Assembly (NCBI GenBank): GCA_937924505.1
Contig: CALDSR010000004.1
Coordinates: 186,001 to 250,000 of the forward strand
Origin: an uncultured Granulosicoccus sp.
Lineage (GTDB): Bacteria > Pseudomonadota > Gammaproteobacteria > Granulosicoccales > Granulosicoccaceae
Length of the DNA: 64,000 nucleotides
Direction of reading: 5' to 3'
Shown here: positions 52,516 through 62,156 of the stretch, piece after piece
How positions within the stretch are numbered: the first letter of the stretch is position 1
How the letters are laid out: each line of letters begins with the position of its first letter
Program-made: the position numbers and the translations under genes
Notes under the pieces: generated by a model
Databases searched by the model: none
The model's input: only the letters and a program-made list of their open reading frames with translations
What the model was told of the DNA's origin: nothing

Positions 52516-54687
52516 TTACGCGGATTCAGTATGACTTGACGACTTGCCACTCTTGTCGCCGCGGCGCCAGCTGTGGTACTTCTCGATCCATTTAAGAACA
52601 GTCTCCGGCTGGTGTGCGCGTTTCCATTCCCCCGCCACATATTTGTTTGATTCTGCCAAGGTCGGGTAGATGTGAATGGTGCCGAGAATTTTATTCAGTC
52701 CAAGCTTGTATTTCATTGCCAGTACATACTCGGCGATCAGATCCCCGGCATGTTCACCGACAATGGTGACTCCCAGAATCTTGTCCTTACCCGGAACGGT
52801 CAGTACTTTCACCACGCCATAGTCGCTGCTATCGGCAATGGCTCTATCGAGATCGTCAATGCCGTAGGTCGTCACCTCATAAGGAATGTTCTGCTCTTTG
52901 GCTTCAAGTTCATTCAAGCCTACACGGGCGACTTCAGGATCAGTAAAGGTGGCCCATGGAATCACCCGGTAGTCGGCGCGAAATTTTTTGAAGGTACCGA
53001 ACAGAGAATTGACTGCGGCATACCAGGCCTGGTGTGAGGCGGTGTGAGTAAATTGATAAGGGCCTGCAACATCGCCGACTGCATAGATATTCGGGTAATC
53101 CGTTTGCAGATACTCATTGGTCGCAATCGTACCTTTCGGGTTCAGCGTAATACCGAGTTCCTCGGCACCAAACCCGGTTGTATTAGGTTTGCGGCCAACC
53201 GCGACAATGATTTCATCAAAAGCGATCTTGATCGTTTCGCCATCTCGCTCACATACCAGTTGTTTCTCGCCAGCGTTCGTTTCGACGCCAACGGCGGTGG
53301 TATTGATCATGACATGAATGCCTTCGGCGACAAATTTTTCACGTACCATTTCGCTGATTTCAGGATCTTCACGATCCATGATTTTCTCTTCGCGCTCGAC
53401 CAGCCACACTTCACTGCCGAGGCGGTTGAACGCTTGTGTCAGCTCGCTGCCGATGGGGCCACCGCCTAACACGATCAATCGTTTGGGCTGTGTTTTCAAC
53501 TGCCAGAGCGTGTCCGACGTCAGGTATTCAACGGTATCGATACCGGGGATCGGTGGCACAAACGGTGATGCGCCAGTTGCGATGACGATGTTGCGCGTGG
53601 TCAGTGTGCGACCGTTTACTTCAACCGTCCAGGGTGAGGTTATACGGCCTTCACCTTCGATGACATCAACACCAAGGCCTGTGTAACGCTCAACTGAATC
53701 ATGTGGTTCTATTTTCGCGACGACCTCGTGTACTCGTTGCATGGTCTTGGCAAAATCAATTTCGCCACTGGCGTGTTGCACACCGTATTTTTCCGAGTGC
53801 TCGATATTGTTCATCAGTTTCGCACTTCGAATGAGCGCTTTTGAGGGGACGCAACCTGTGTTCAGGCAGTCACCACCCATCTTGTGGCGTTCGATCAGCG
53901 AGACTTTTGCTTTGACTGCCGCGGCGATATAGGATGAGACGAGGCCACCGGAGCCTGCGCCGATAACCACCATATCTCTGTCAAAAGATTTTGGCTTTTC
54001 ATGTCCTGCATAAATCTTGTTGGCTTTTATCACTTCGACAATTTTCTTTGCAACAAGAGGAAAAATACCCAGCAGGGCGAAGGAGAAAATCAGTCCTGGT
54101 GACAGAATGCCGCCAAGACTGTCGATCTTGGCTAATTGAGTACCTGCATTGACGAAAACAATGGTACCGGCGAGCATCCCGATCTGGCTGACAAGGTAGA
54201 AAACCAGAGTTTTCAGTCGGGTCAGCCCCATGACCAGATTGACGAGAAAGAAGGGGAACACGGGAACCAGTCGAACTGTAAACAGGTAGAAGGCACCATC
54301 CTTCTCAATGTTGTCATTGAATGTCTTGAGCTTGTCGCCAAACTTTGCTTCGATCGTGTCGCGGAGCAGAAACCGTGACACCAGAAATGCCAGGGTCGCC
54401 CCGATCGTTGACGCGAATGACACAATGATCACGCCCAGCCACAGTCCGAACTGGGCACCCGCCGCCAGTGTCAGGATTGCAGCTCCGGGTAGTGACAGCG
54501 CCGTTACGGCAATATAGATGAGGAAGAAGCTGAGGATGACCAGCAGCGGCTTGTTCTCATAAAGTGTATTGAGTGCCGCCTGTTCGCTTTTCAGGTACTG
54601 AAGATCGAAAAACCGTCCCAGGTCGAAAATGAAAAATGCCGCGATGAGCGCGGCAATTACAACGAAAATCAGTTTTCTATTATTCAT
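52516..54687 (-). CDS. Fusion of TVP38/TMEM64 (VTT) membrane domain and pyridine nucleotide-disulfide oxidoreductase
   Basis: 723 residues. Residues 1-225 form a VTT/DedA-like membrane domain (LPGAAILTLAAGAQFGLWLGV and FPFFLVNLVMGLTRLK are family stretches) with about six helices. From about 235 a mercuric-reductase/dihydrolipoamide-dehydrogenase-like flavoprotein begins: FAD motif VIGAGSGGLVSSYIAAA, redox pair GGDCLNTGCVPSKA, NAD(P) motif VLGGGPIGSELTQAF, YAVGDVAGPYQFTHTA, and the C-terminal catalytic HIYPTLAES. An extra basic tail follows (GDKSGKSSSHTESA). It should be an FAD enzyme held at the inner membrane, but its electron acceptor is unknown. There is no mer gene nearby. Confidence 0.92.
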   Translation of the reverse strand: MNNRKLIFVVIAALIAAFFIFDLGRFFDLQYLKSEQAALNTLYENKPLLVILSFFLIYIAVTALSLPGAAILTLAAGAQFGLWLGVIIVSFASTIGATLAFLVSRFLLRDTIEAKFGDKLKTFNDNIEKDGAFYLFTVRLVPVFPFFLVNLVMGLTRLKTLVFYLVSQIGMLAGTIVFVNAGTQLAKIDSLGGILSPGLIFSFALLGIFPLVAKKIVEVIKANKIYAGHEKPKSFDRDMVVIGAGSGGLVSSYIAAAVKAKVSLIERHKMGGDCLNTGCVPSKALIRSAKLMNNIEHSEKYGVQHASGEIDFAKTMQRVHEVVAKIEPHDSVERYTGLGVDVIEGEGRITSPWTVEVNGRTLTTRNIVIATGASPFVPPIPGIDTVEYLTSDTLWQLKTQPKRLIVLGGGPIGSELTQAFNRLGSEVWLVEREEKIMDREDPEISEMVREKFVAEGIHVMINTTAVGVETNAGEKQLVCERDGETIKIAFDEIIVAVGRKPNTTGFGAEELGITLNPKGTIATNEYLQTDYPNIYAVGDVAGPYQFTHTASHQAWYAAVNSLFGTFKKFRADYRVIPWATFTDPEVARVGLNELEAKEQNIPYEVTTYGIDDLDRAIADSSDYGVVKVLTVPGKDKILGVTIVGEHAGDLIAEYVLAMKYKLGLNKILGTIHIYPTLAESNKYVAGEWKRAHQPETVLKWIEKYHSWRRGDKSGKSSSHTESA

Positions 54688-54853
54688 CGTCGTTTGTGGT
54701 CCGGTAACGGCGTGGCGAGAGCCCGCGTATGATACAGACTGAAGAATCTAAGTTGCGGCATAATGGCTATGAGATTGTAGGGCCTCGGCAGAGTTCCGTG
54801 GCGCTGTCCAGGCCTTTAAACCCCATAGCGGCTTGTCGGAATACTTCAACATT

Positions 54854-55873
54854 ATGCACCGCGCAAGCACCGAAGTAACACTGCTGTTACCCGGCCTGGA
54901 ATCCGCGACGGCAGCACTGGCAGATGATCCAGACAAGACACGCTTGCTGGCAGAGAGCCGCTTGAGCTGGGCGGATGACCTGTCCCGTCCTTGGGAGGTG
55001 TCTCTGCAGCATGCGCTGGGCTTGAACGTCGGTGATACGGTTATTCCGATGGCTCGGGCCTTGTGTCACAGCATTGAGGCGGCTGGCTCGTCAATGCCAG
55101 TTGTCTGTGCCGACCCAATCCATTTCAAGGCTGATCGTGACACTGCCAGTCTGGTGCCTGGGCGGGTACTGTCAATCGAGCCCGACGATGCGCGAGCCTT
55201 GATCCATTCGCTCAACGAGTTTGTCCGGGAAGACGGATTGGAATTTGAACTTCGTCACGCGTCTCGCTGGATTCTCAAAGGTGTCGCCGCAGACGATCTC
55301 GCCACTTTTCCACCGCATTATCTTGCCGATAGATCGATCTCTCCGTACCTCTCAACGTCGACGGGCGATCTACGCTGGCAGCGCTGGCAAACCGAATGGC
55401 AAATGCTGTTGCACAGTCACCCGGTAAATCAAGCGCGTATGGCCGCTGGAAAGTTGCCGATAAACAGTCTTTGGATATGGGGAGGAAGTGCAATGCCCGA
55501 TGCCAGCGCTGTGTCCGCTCTGGTGTACACGAGCGATGATGATGCCAAGGCCTTGTGTCGCGGTTTTGGTGTGCCGAGCAAGTCGCTTGCAGATGTGACG
55601 CGGCTGAGCGCTGAGCTCAGCGGGGAGCAGACGGTGGCACGCTTGGCAATTCTGGACACCTGCTTGCTGGATGCATGGATGGCAAGAGATGCTGATCAAC
55701 TGGCGGACGCTTTGGCCACTATTAATGATGAATTGATACCAACCCTGGTAGATGCGTTTGACCAACACCAGCTGCCGCGGCTTGATGTTGTTACTGAAGA
55801 CGGACATCGCGCGACGCTGCAGGCGGAGGTCGGGTGGCTTTCTCGCCTGCGCAACATATTCAATTCACGATGA
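54854..55873 (+). CDS. Conserved protein of the recJ neighbourhood
   Basis: 339 residues, soluble, rich in Trp and Leu, with INSLWIWGGSAMP near 213 as the most distinctive stretch. I take it for the gammaproteobacterial family often found before recJ and sometimes annotated as a phosphoglycerate-mutase-like protein, but I see no metal-binding motif of that enzyme, so no function is assigned. ATG 54854 is used, and an in-frame TTG at 54833 is possible. Neither has a strong ribosome site. The stop overlaps the recJ start by ATGA (55870-55873), so the two are coupled. Confidence 0.7.
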   Translation: MHRASTEVTLLLPGLESATAALADDPDKTRLLAESRLSWADDLSRPWEVSLQHALGLNVGDTVIPMARALCHSIEAAGSSMPVVCADPIHFKADRDTASLVPGRVLSIEPDDARALIHSLNEFVREDGLEFELRHASRWILKGVAADDLATFPPHYLADRSISPYLSTSTGDLRWQRWQTEWQMLLHSHPVNQARMAAGKLPINSLWIWGGSAMPDASAVSALVYTSDDDAKALCRGFGVPSKSLADVTRLSAELSGEQTVARLAILDTCLLDAWMARDADQLADALATINDELIPTLVDAFDQHQLPRLDVVTEDGHRATLQAEVGWLSRLRNIFNSR

Positions 55874-57603
55874 CCAACGCCGTGCCCATAAGCACAACGC
55901 CAACTGAGATAGCGGTACGTGACGTGCCCGATGTATCGCCACAGTTACATACCAGCCCGGTCGCGCATCGCATACTCGCGGCGCGCGGGGTTACTGATGT
56001 CGGTGAGCTGGACTGCTCGCTGGCCCATTTGCCAACGCCTGATACCTTGCCGGGAATCGACAAAGCCGTTGCACGTTTACGGCTGGCGCGCGCCAATCAA
56101 GAGCGCATCACGATTGTCGGTGACTATGACTGTGATGGGGCCACCAGCACGACGGTCGCTGTGTTGGGTCTTGCGATGATGGGTTTTGACCAGGTCGACT
56201 ATCTGGTGCCTAATCGTTTTGAATTCGGATATGGACTGTCGCCAGCGATCGTGGATGTTGCGAAGCTTGGTCATCCGTCCTTGATCCTGACCGTGGATAA
56301 CGGTGTTGCATCCGTTGATGGTGTCAAACGTGCCAGTGAGCTGGGTATCGATGTCGTTGTCACGGATCATCATCTGCCGCCCTTGCAGTTGCCAGAAGCT
56401 GTCGCGATCGTCAATCCGACCCTCCCGGATGCGACGTTTCCGAGCCGCAGCCTGGCGGGTGTCGGTGTACTTTTCTACGTTTTGCTGGCGCTGCGACGTG
56501 CCTTGGCAGAAGACGATGATTCGGCGGGTGCTGCGCCACTGGCCGATCTGCTGGATCTCGTCGCCATCGGCACGGTCGCTGATCTGGTACCGCTTGATCG
56601 TGTCAATCGCACCTTGGTCGAACAGGGCCTGAGACGAATAAGGGCGGGACGTACTCGACCCGGTGTGCTGTCACTGATCAAGGTGGCCGGGCGTGATCAC
56701 ACATCCCTGAGTACGACCGATATCGGTTTCGGTATTGCGCCACGTCTCAATGCCGCGGGACGTCTTGATGACATCGCCTGGGGTATCCGTTGTCTGCTTA
56801 GTAAGGATGCGGACGATGCGCAGGAACTGGCGACAGCGCTTGATACCTTTAATAAGGACCGGCGCCAGATCGAGGCCGGTATGCGCGAGTCTGCCTCAGC
56901 GCAGTTGGCCCGCATCGATGCCGATATCAGCGAGGATCGATTCGGCATCTGCCTGATGGATGAAAGCTGGCATCAAGGGGTCATTGGTATTGTGGCAGGC
57001 CGATTGAAAGAGCGTTTGCACCGCCCGGTAGTTGTTTTCACCGCGGATAATGCCGATACGCTGAAAGGCTCGGCGCGTTCGATTCCCGGTGTTCATGTGC
57101 GTGATGTCATGCAGGCCATCGTTGCCCGTAATCCGGGCATGATCGAGAAGTTTGGTGGTCATGCCATGGCTGCAGGCTTGAGCTTGTCACGCGATTGTTT
57201 TGAGCCATTTCAGGAAGCCTTCGATACTGAAGTGCGACGGGTGCTGAAGAATCAGCGACCCACAAGAACCTGGTTGACTGATGGTTCGCTAAGGCCGGAG
57301 GAGCTTGATCTTGATACCGCCCTGTTGCTGTCTGGCTTGATGCCGTGGGGGCAGGGCTTCCCGGCGCCGATATTCACTAATGATTTTCTGGTCAAGACGG
57401 CAAAGTCTGTCGGCAAGGGGCATTTGAAATTATCGGTCGTCACCGATCAGGGTTCGCTGGATGCGATTGCCTTTAATTGCGCGACGCCTGTGAAACCGGG
57501 TGACTGGGTTCGGCTGGTCTATAGTCTTGATGTCAATCGGTGGCGCAATCGTGTGACACTTCAACTCAATGTATTGCATCTGGAACCCATGAGATTCGGT
57601 TAG
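55870..57603 (+). CDS. recJ: Single-stranded-DNA-specific exonuclease RecJ
   Basis: 577 residues, the E. coli length. RecJ is a 5'-3' exonuclease of the RecF pathway, mismatch repair and base-excision repair. DHH phosphoesterase motifs are GDYDCDGATST (near 92), LTVDNGV (near 140), VTDHHLPP (near 165) and AIGTVADLVPL (near 230), then GRLKERLHRP and the DHHA1 FGGHAMAAG (near 435). An OB-like C-terminal domain follows. The start at ATG 55870 overlaps the previous stop. The longer reading from 55834 lies inside the neighbour. The order recJ - prfB - lysS is the one seen in E. coli. Confidence 0.97.
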   Translation: MTNAVPISTTPTEIAVRDVPDVSPQLHTSPVAHRILAARGVTDVGELDCSLAHLPTPDTLPGIDKAVARLRLARANQERITIVGDYDCDGATSTTVAVLGLAMMGFDQVDYLVPNRFEFGYGLSPAIVDVAKLGHPSLILTVDNGVASVDGVKRASELGIDVVVTDHHLPPLQLPEAVAIVNPTLPDATFPSRSLAGVGVLFYVLLALRRALAEDDDSAGAAPLADLLDLVAIGTVADLVPLDRVNRTLVEQGLRRIRAGRTRPGVLSLIKVAGRDHTSLSTTDIGFGIAPRLNAAGRLDDIAWGIRCLLSKDADDAQELATALDTFNKDRRQIEAGMRESASAQLARIDADISEDRFGICLMDESWHQGVIGIVAGRLKERLHRPVVVFTADNADTLKGSARSIPGVHVRDVMQAIVARNPGMIEKFGGHAMAAGLSLSRDCFEPFQEAFDTEVRRVLKNQRPTRTWLTDGSLRPEELDLDTALLLSGLMPWGQGFPAPIFTNDFLVKTAKSVGKGHLKLSVVTDQGSLDAIAFNCATPVKPGDWVRLVYSLDVNRWRNRVTLQLNVLHLEPMRFG

Positions 57604-57613
57604 ACTTCGCGCC

Positions 57614-58712
57614 ATGATCGAGATAAACGCTTACCTGACACACATCGAGGATTTGCGGCAGCGTGCCGACTCCCTCCGGGGGTATCTTTGACTACGATGC
57701 CAAGAAAGAGCAGCTAGAAGAAATTCTGCGCGAGCTCGAAGACCCAGCAGTCTGGAACGAGCCGGATAAAGCCCAGAAACTCGGTCAACAGCGCGCCTCA
57801 TTGCAAGATATCGTTGATGTCTTTGAAGCGCTGGATGCAGGCTTGGGTGATGCCGGTGATCTGTTGGAGATGGCGCGTGAGGAAGACGACGAAGACACCG
57901 TGACGGCCGTGGCCGCCGACCTTGCGTCCCTGGAAGAGGGCGTCGCCAAGCTTGAATTTCGTCGCATGTTCTCCGGTGACAACGATTCCGCCGCCGCGTT
58001 TCTCGATATCCAGTCAGGCAGTGGTGGAACCGAGGCGCAGGACTGGGCCGAGATGCTGCTGCGTATGTATTTGCGCTGGGGTGAGCGCGCCGGATTCAAG
58101 ACTGAGCTTATCGAGGCATCCCCCGGTGATGTGGCCGGTATCAAGTCCGCAACCATCCGTTTCGATGGCGATCACGCCTTTGGCTGGTTGCGCACAGAGA
58201 CGGGCGTACATCGACTGGTGCGCAAAAGCCCGTTTGATTCCGGCAATCGTCGGCACACGTCCTTCGCTGCGGTGTTTGTTGCGCCGGAAGTCGATGACGA
58301 CATCGATATTGAGATCAATCCGGCGGAGCTGCGAATAGATGTTTATAGAGCGAGCGGTGCCGGTGGTCAGCATGTCAACCGAACGGAATCGGCTGTGCGA
58401 ATCACACACGAGCCTTCCGGTATTGTCGTGCAATGTCAAAACGATCGATCCCAGCACAAGAACAAGGCGACAGCAATGAAACAGCTCAAATCCAAACTGT
58501 ATGAAGCAGAGTTGCAGAAGCGCCAGGGTGATCAACAGGTGGTGGAAGAGGGCAAGTCGGATATCGGCTGGGGCAGCCAGATTCGCTCGTATGTACTCGA
58601 CCAATCACGCATCAAGGATCTGCGCACCAGCCTTGAAACCAGTAATACCCAGGCCGTGCTGGATGGCGATCTGACGCCTTTCCTGCAAGAGAGCCTCAAA
58701 GCTGGTCTATAA
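57614..58712 (+). CDS. prfB: Peptide chain release factor 2, programmed +1 frameshift
   Basis: RF2 recognises UGA and UAA stop codons. The first 25 codons run from ATG 57614 ([20 protein letters not shown], then LRGYL) to TGA 57689-57691. Shifting +1 at CTT-T joins the long frame from GAC 57690 ([16 protein letters not shown]) to give 365 residues. The GGQ loop is in [18 protein letters not shown] (near 250), and the SPF anticodon-like motif appears as [13 protein letters not shown] near 205. Reading only the long frame from ATG 57663 would give an artificial N-terminus and is wrong. Located between recJ and lysS. Confidence 0.97.
57678..57692 (+). promoter_or_regulatory. prfB frameshift signal
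   Basis: GGGGG (57678-57682), an internal ribosome-binding-like sequence, then TAT, the slippery CTT (57686-57688) and TGAC. This is the classic RF2 autoregulation signal: low RF2 lets the ribosome pause at UGA and slip +1. Confidence 0.95.
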
Positions 58713-58757
58713 CAGACGAGTATTCATCCGGCCGAAACCTGCGACCAGACTGTATCC

Positions 58758-60254
58758 ATGAGTGACGACGACAATCAACTGATTCAACAACGACGTGCAA
58801 AGCTTGAGGCCATGCGCGCTGCCGGTAATGCTTTTCCGAACAGCTTTCGGCCAACGCATCAGGCGAACGATCTGCATCGTGATCACGCAGGCAAGGAAAA
58901 AGACGCCCTGGCAGCCGAGGAAATCTCGGTCAAGGTGGCCGGGCGTATGATGTCACGTCGTGACATGGGTAAATCAAGCTTTGCTGACTTGCAGGATGTC
59001 TCCGGGCGCATACAGCTTTTTGTCAATCAAGGCGTGATGGGTAAAGAAGGCTACGAAGACTTCAAGGGCCTTGATATCGGTGACATTATCGGTGTAACAG
59101 GCACCTTGTTCATGACCAAGACCGGAGAGCTATCGGTCAAGGCCAGTTCCTGTGAGCTGATGACCAAGTCCTTGCGTCCATTGCCGGAAAAATTTCACGG
59201 TCTGAGCGATCAGGAGACACGCTACCGGCAACGTTATGTCGATCTGATTACCAGCGAAGAGACACGTAACAATTTTCGTGTGCGTTCAGCCGTGGTTGCT
59301 TACATTCGCAATTTTTTCATGGCGCGTGAGTTTCTTGAAGTTGAAACACCGATGATGCAAGTGGTGCCAGGCGGCGCGGCGGCAAAACCGTTTGTCACAC
59401 ACCATAATGCACTCGGCATTGATCTGTATTTACGTATTGCTCCTGAATTGTATTTAAAACGACTGGTTGTCGGCGGATTTGATCGTGTGTTCGAGATCAA
59501 CCGCAACTTTCGTAACGAAGGCTTGAGTACGCGGCACAACCCTGAATTCACGATGCTTGAATTCTATATGGCCTACGCAGACTACCGAGACTTGATGGAC
59601 CTGACCGAGGAGCTATTTCGAGGTCTGGCCGAAGATGTTGTCGGTACACTGCAAATTGCCAACGAAGAGGGCACTGGTCATTTCGATTTCGCCAAACCGT
59701 TTACGCGTTTGAGTCTGTTTGATTCCATTCTCAAACACAATCCGGACATGTCCGCAGACGCTTTGCGCGACAAAGCTGGTGCGACTGATATCGCAAAGCA
59801 TTTACACATAGACGTCAAACGGAATTGGGGGCTGGGCAAAATCCAGACCGAGATCTTTGAAGCAACGGTTGAAGAGAATCTGAATGATCCCACGTTTATC
59901 ACCCACTACCCAACCGAAGTATCTCCGTTATCTCGACTGAACGATGACGACCCCTTTGTCACGGATCGCTTCGAACTGTTCGTCGGTGGTCGCGAAATCG
60001 CCAATGGCTTTTCTGAACTTAACGATGCTGAGGATCAGGCTGCGCGCTTCAAGGCGCAAGTGGCCGACAAGGATGCCGGCGACGAAGAGGCAATGCACTA
60101 TGATGCGGACTACGTGCGTGCGCTCGAATACGGGATGCCGCCAACAGCAGGTGAAGGAATCGGTATTGATCGTTTGGTGATGCTATTGACGGCATCCCCG
60201 AGTATTCGCGACGTTGTGCTGTTTCCGCATATGCGTCCCGAAGTGCAGGACTGA
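58758..60254 (+). CDS. lysS: Lysyl-tRNA synthetase, class II
   Basis: 498 residues. N-terminal OB-fold anticodon domain about 60-170 ([31 protein letters not shown] region). The class II catalytic core includes motif 1 ([21 protein letters not shown]), motif 2 ([26 protein letters not shown]) and motif 3 ([14 protein letters not shown]). It charges tRNA-Lys. It sits 45 bases after prfB in the usual order. The last codons are part of a 14-bp direct repeat whose second copy lies 27 bases beyond the stop region. Confidence 0.98.
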   Translation: MSDDDNQLIQQRRAKLEAMRAAGNAFPNSFRPTHQANDLHRDHAGKEKDALAAEEISVKVAGRMMSRRDMGKSSFADLQDVSGRIQLFVNQGVMGKEGYEDFKGLDIGDIIGVTGTLFMTKTGELSVKASSCELMTKSLRPLPEKFHGLSDQETRYRQRYVDLITSEETRNNFRVRSAVVAYIRNFFMAREFLEVETPMMQVVPGGAAAKPFVTHHNALGIDLYLRIAPELYLKRLVVGGFDRVFEINRNFRNEGLSTRHNPEFTMLEFYMAYADYRDLMDLTEELFRGLAEDVVGTLQIANEEGTGHFDFAKPFTRLSLFDSILKHNPDMSADALRDKAGATDIAKHLHIDVKRNWGLGKIQTEIFEATVEENLNDPTFITHYPTEVSPLSRLNDDDPFVTDRFELFVGGREIANGFSELNDAEDQAARFKAQVADKDAGDEEAMHYDADYVRALEYGMPPTAGEGIGIDRLVMLLTASPSIRDVVLFPHMRPEVQD

Positions 60255-60293
60255 TTGACAGAACTCTCAGCGGCGGCTTGAAGTGCAGGACTG
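60240..60293. repeat. Direct repeat of 14 bp at the lysS end
   Basis: GAAGTGCAGGACTG occurs at 60240-60253 (last lysS codons) and at 60280-60293, in direct orientation, 40 bases apart. Probably a small local duplication. Confidence 0.8.
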
Positions 60294-60309
60294 CGGATTA
60301 CGAGAAGAC

Positions 60310-60924
60310 CTAGTTTTCAAGTTCCCAGGTTGTTGTCTCAGCCAGTTCGCCATTCATCCAGAGTGTCTGTGTCAGGGTTATGCCCGACCGGTTGCGCACG
60401 GCTTTAAGCTCAATCTCACGAAAAAAAGTGAAGCCGGTTTGCTGGTTGAAATGACGTTGTCGGCGGTGTGCGATCAATTCGTTCTTGTTGACGAATGTCA
60501 GCTCATGTTCGAACAGTGGAATGTGCAGAGTATTGGCCCTGACCGTTTTTGATTCCCTGTCATCTTCAAAGGCACGAAGAATAAAGTCATATTTGTTCTG
60601 TCGTACCGAGATTTCATTTAGCTCGAATTCGCTGCGGTAAACGGTGGAGTCATTCTTTTTTCCCGAGCATGCATAACGGGTACCACTGCCGCCTCGGAAA
60701 TGGCTTCGATCGAGTGTCTTCAACAAGCCTTTCGACCAATCATTGATTGGCGTGGCACGATTGACTGTACCGTTGTCATCGCGGGTAGGGCCTACGTCGT
60801 AATATGCATCCCCGAGCGACAGTAAGCGTGGTGACAGAACGCCGCACTCGAATGCGCTAGCAACTCCCGACGCGCCAAGCAATCCGGCAAGCGCCAGTGA
60901 TCGAACTATTGAGTGAGTCGACAT
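60310..60924 (-). CDS. Exported protein, unknown
   Basis: 204 residues from ATG 60924, chosen for the perfect AGGAGG 7 bases upstream. Signal peptide about 1-24 (GVASAFEC). The mature protein is beta-rich and basic, with two cysteines (FECGVLS, RYACSGK) that may pair. The C-terminal half alternates charged and hydrophobic residues (HIPLFEHELTFVNKNEL, FFREIELKAVRNRSGITLTQTLW), suggesting a beta-barrel or lipocalin-like fold. I recognise no family. Convergent with lysS, 55 bases apart. Confidence 0.7.
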   Translation of the reverse strand: MSTHSIVRSLALAGLLGASGVASAFECGVLSPRLLSLGDAYYDVGPTRDDNGTVNRATPINDWSKGLLKTLDRSHFRGGSGTRYACSGKKNDSTVYRSEFELNEISVRQNKYDFILRAFEDDRESKTVRANTLHIPLFEHELTFVNKNELIAHRRQRHFNQQTGFTFFREIELKAVRNRSGITLTQTLWMNGELAETTTWELEN

Positions 60925-61113
60925 GGTTGATCCTCCTGACGCCAGTATACGCCTCACCCTCCAGCCCTTATTTAGAGGGTTTTGCAGTCTGTGCGGTGGT
61001 TCAAGCGCTGAATGTCTAACGGTGCCGGAAACCTTGTTATCGTCGGTCGGTATTTGAACTGGTTTTGATTACTCGGCGTGGAAACTCCCTGTCATCTGCC
61101 TTATGATTTGCCC

Positions 61114-62097
61114 ATGGAGAACACGGCGGTGATTGCAGAGGGAGGTGGGCAGCGCGGAATATATACCGCCGGTGTTCTGGATGCCTTCCTGCACTTCGGG
61201 TTCAATCCCTTCAGCATGGGGATCGGCGTATCTGCTGGCGCGCAAAATCTATTCAGCTATTTTCTTGAACAGCCTGGCTATGCGCGACGTGCCATCGAAG
61301 AGTTGACCCGCGCGCCGGGGTTCTTTGTTCCGTATCGCTGGGTGGGTGAGCGAGGCATCATTGATCTGGATGGATATTTTGCCCATTCCTTGAATAACCC
61401 GGATTATTTGTTGCCGTATCAGCGTCTAACCACGGTACAAACCCAGCGACGATTATTTTTTGTCGCGACAGACATGGAATCACTCGAGCCGGTGTATCTC
61501 GAGCCTGATGAAAGTAATGTCGTGGAATGTCTCAAGGCATCCAGTGCCGTACCATTTCTGTATAAGGCGGGTGTTTCGTTCGGCGGTCGTACCTTGCTTG
61601 ATGGGGGCATTGCTGATCCGATACCGATCAAACGTGCTATCGATCTGGGCGCAAAGCGGATGATTGTCATTCGTACCACGAGTCAAGGCAGCGAACCGAG
61701 CTGGCGTCATCGGCTTGAGCGATTTCGCAAGTTGCGGGCGCTGCCGGCAAGGATGATTCGCATGCTGGAATGTTACGAGCGGGCGGAACGCGAAGCGGAG
61801 TATTTCATCAACAATCACGATAAGGACATAGAGCTCGTCGTAATCAAGCCGGAAATACCATTAAAGAGTCAGGTATTTGGTAGTCGCTCCGAAGACCTCG
61901 TGATCGATTACAAAGTTGGCTGGTATGACGGTGCACAGGCTATTGCCGGTCTCGCTCATTGGCAAGACGCTGATCAAACCGCGGATAAGGTCGCGGATAA
62001 GGTCGCGGATAAGGTCGCGGATAAGGTCGCGGATAAGGTCGCGGATAAGGTTGCGGATAAGGTTGCGGATAAGGTCGTTGACAAGGTCGTGGATTAA
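61114..62097 (+). CDS. Patatin-like phospholipase (YjjU-like) with ADKV repeat tail
   Basis: 327 residues from ATG 61114, which matches the family start MENTAVIAEGGGQRG. GTG 61078 is an alternative without a ribosome site. The patatin domain has the GGGQRG oxyanion loop, nucleophile GVSAG (near 43) and the catalytic Asp in LLDGGIADPIP (near 166). Relatives hydrolyse phospholipid or acyl esters in the cytoplasm. The C-terminus carries about nine repeats of Ala-Asp-Lys-Val, encoded by a 12-bp tandem repeat, ending in VVDKVVD. The tail would form a charged helix. Its length probably varies between strains. Confidence 0.88.
   Translation: MENTAVIAEGGGQRGIYTAGVLDAFLHFGFNPFSMGIGVSAGAQNLFSYFLEQPGYARRAIEELTRAPGFFVPYRWVGERGIIDLDGYFAHSLNNPDYLLPYQRLTTVQTQRRLFFVATDMESLEPVYLEPDESNVVECLKASSAVPFLYKAGVSFGGRTLLDGGIADPIPIKRAIDLGAKRMIVIRTTSQGSEPSWRHRLERFRKLRALPARMIRMLECYERAEREAEYFINNHDKDIELVVIKPEIPLKSQVFGSRSEDLVIDYKVGWYDGAQAIAGLAHWQDADQTADKVADKVADKVADKVADKVADKVADKVADKVVDKVVD
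61981..62096 (+). repeat. 12-bp tandem repeat encoding ADKV
   Basis: Five perfect units GCGGATAAGGTC (61981-62040), then two with GGTT endings, one perfect, one diverged (GTTGACAAGGTC) and a last partial unit. The final unit reads GTGGATTAAGGG. One extra T relative to GATAAGG creates the TAA stop of the patatin gene. Unit length is a multiple of three, so copy changes keep the frame. Confidence 0.95.
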
Positions 62098-62156
62098 GGG
62101 CTCGGATAACGGCTCTGGCCGGGCGGCCGCGGACACTGTACTGCTATCATGAGTGA

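Noticed and set aside
57663..57689. ATG 57663 as the prfB start
   Set aside because: Gives an unrelated N-terminus. The frameshift signal and the upstream 25 codons match RF2.
61981..62096. Possible CRISPR-like array
   Set aside because: The 12-bp units are contiguous with no spacers and encode protein in frame.
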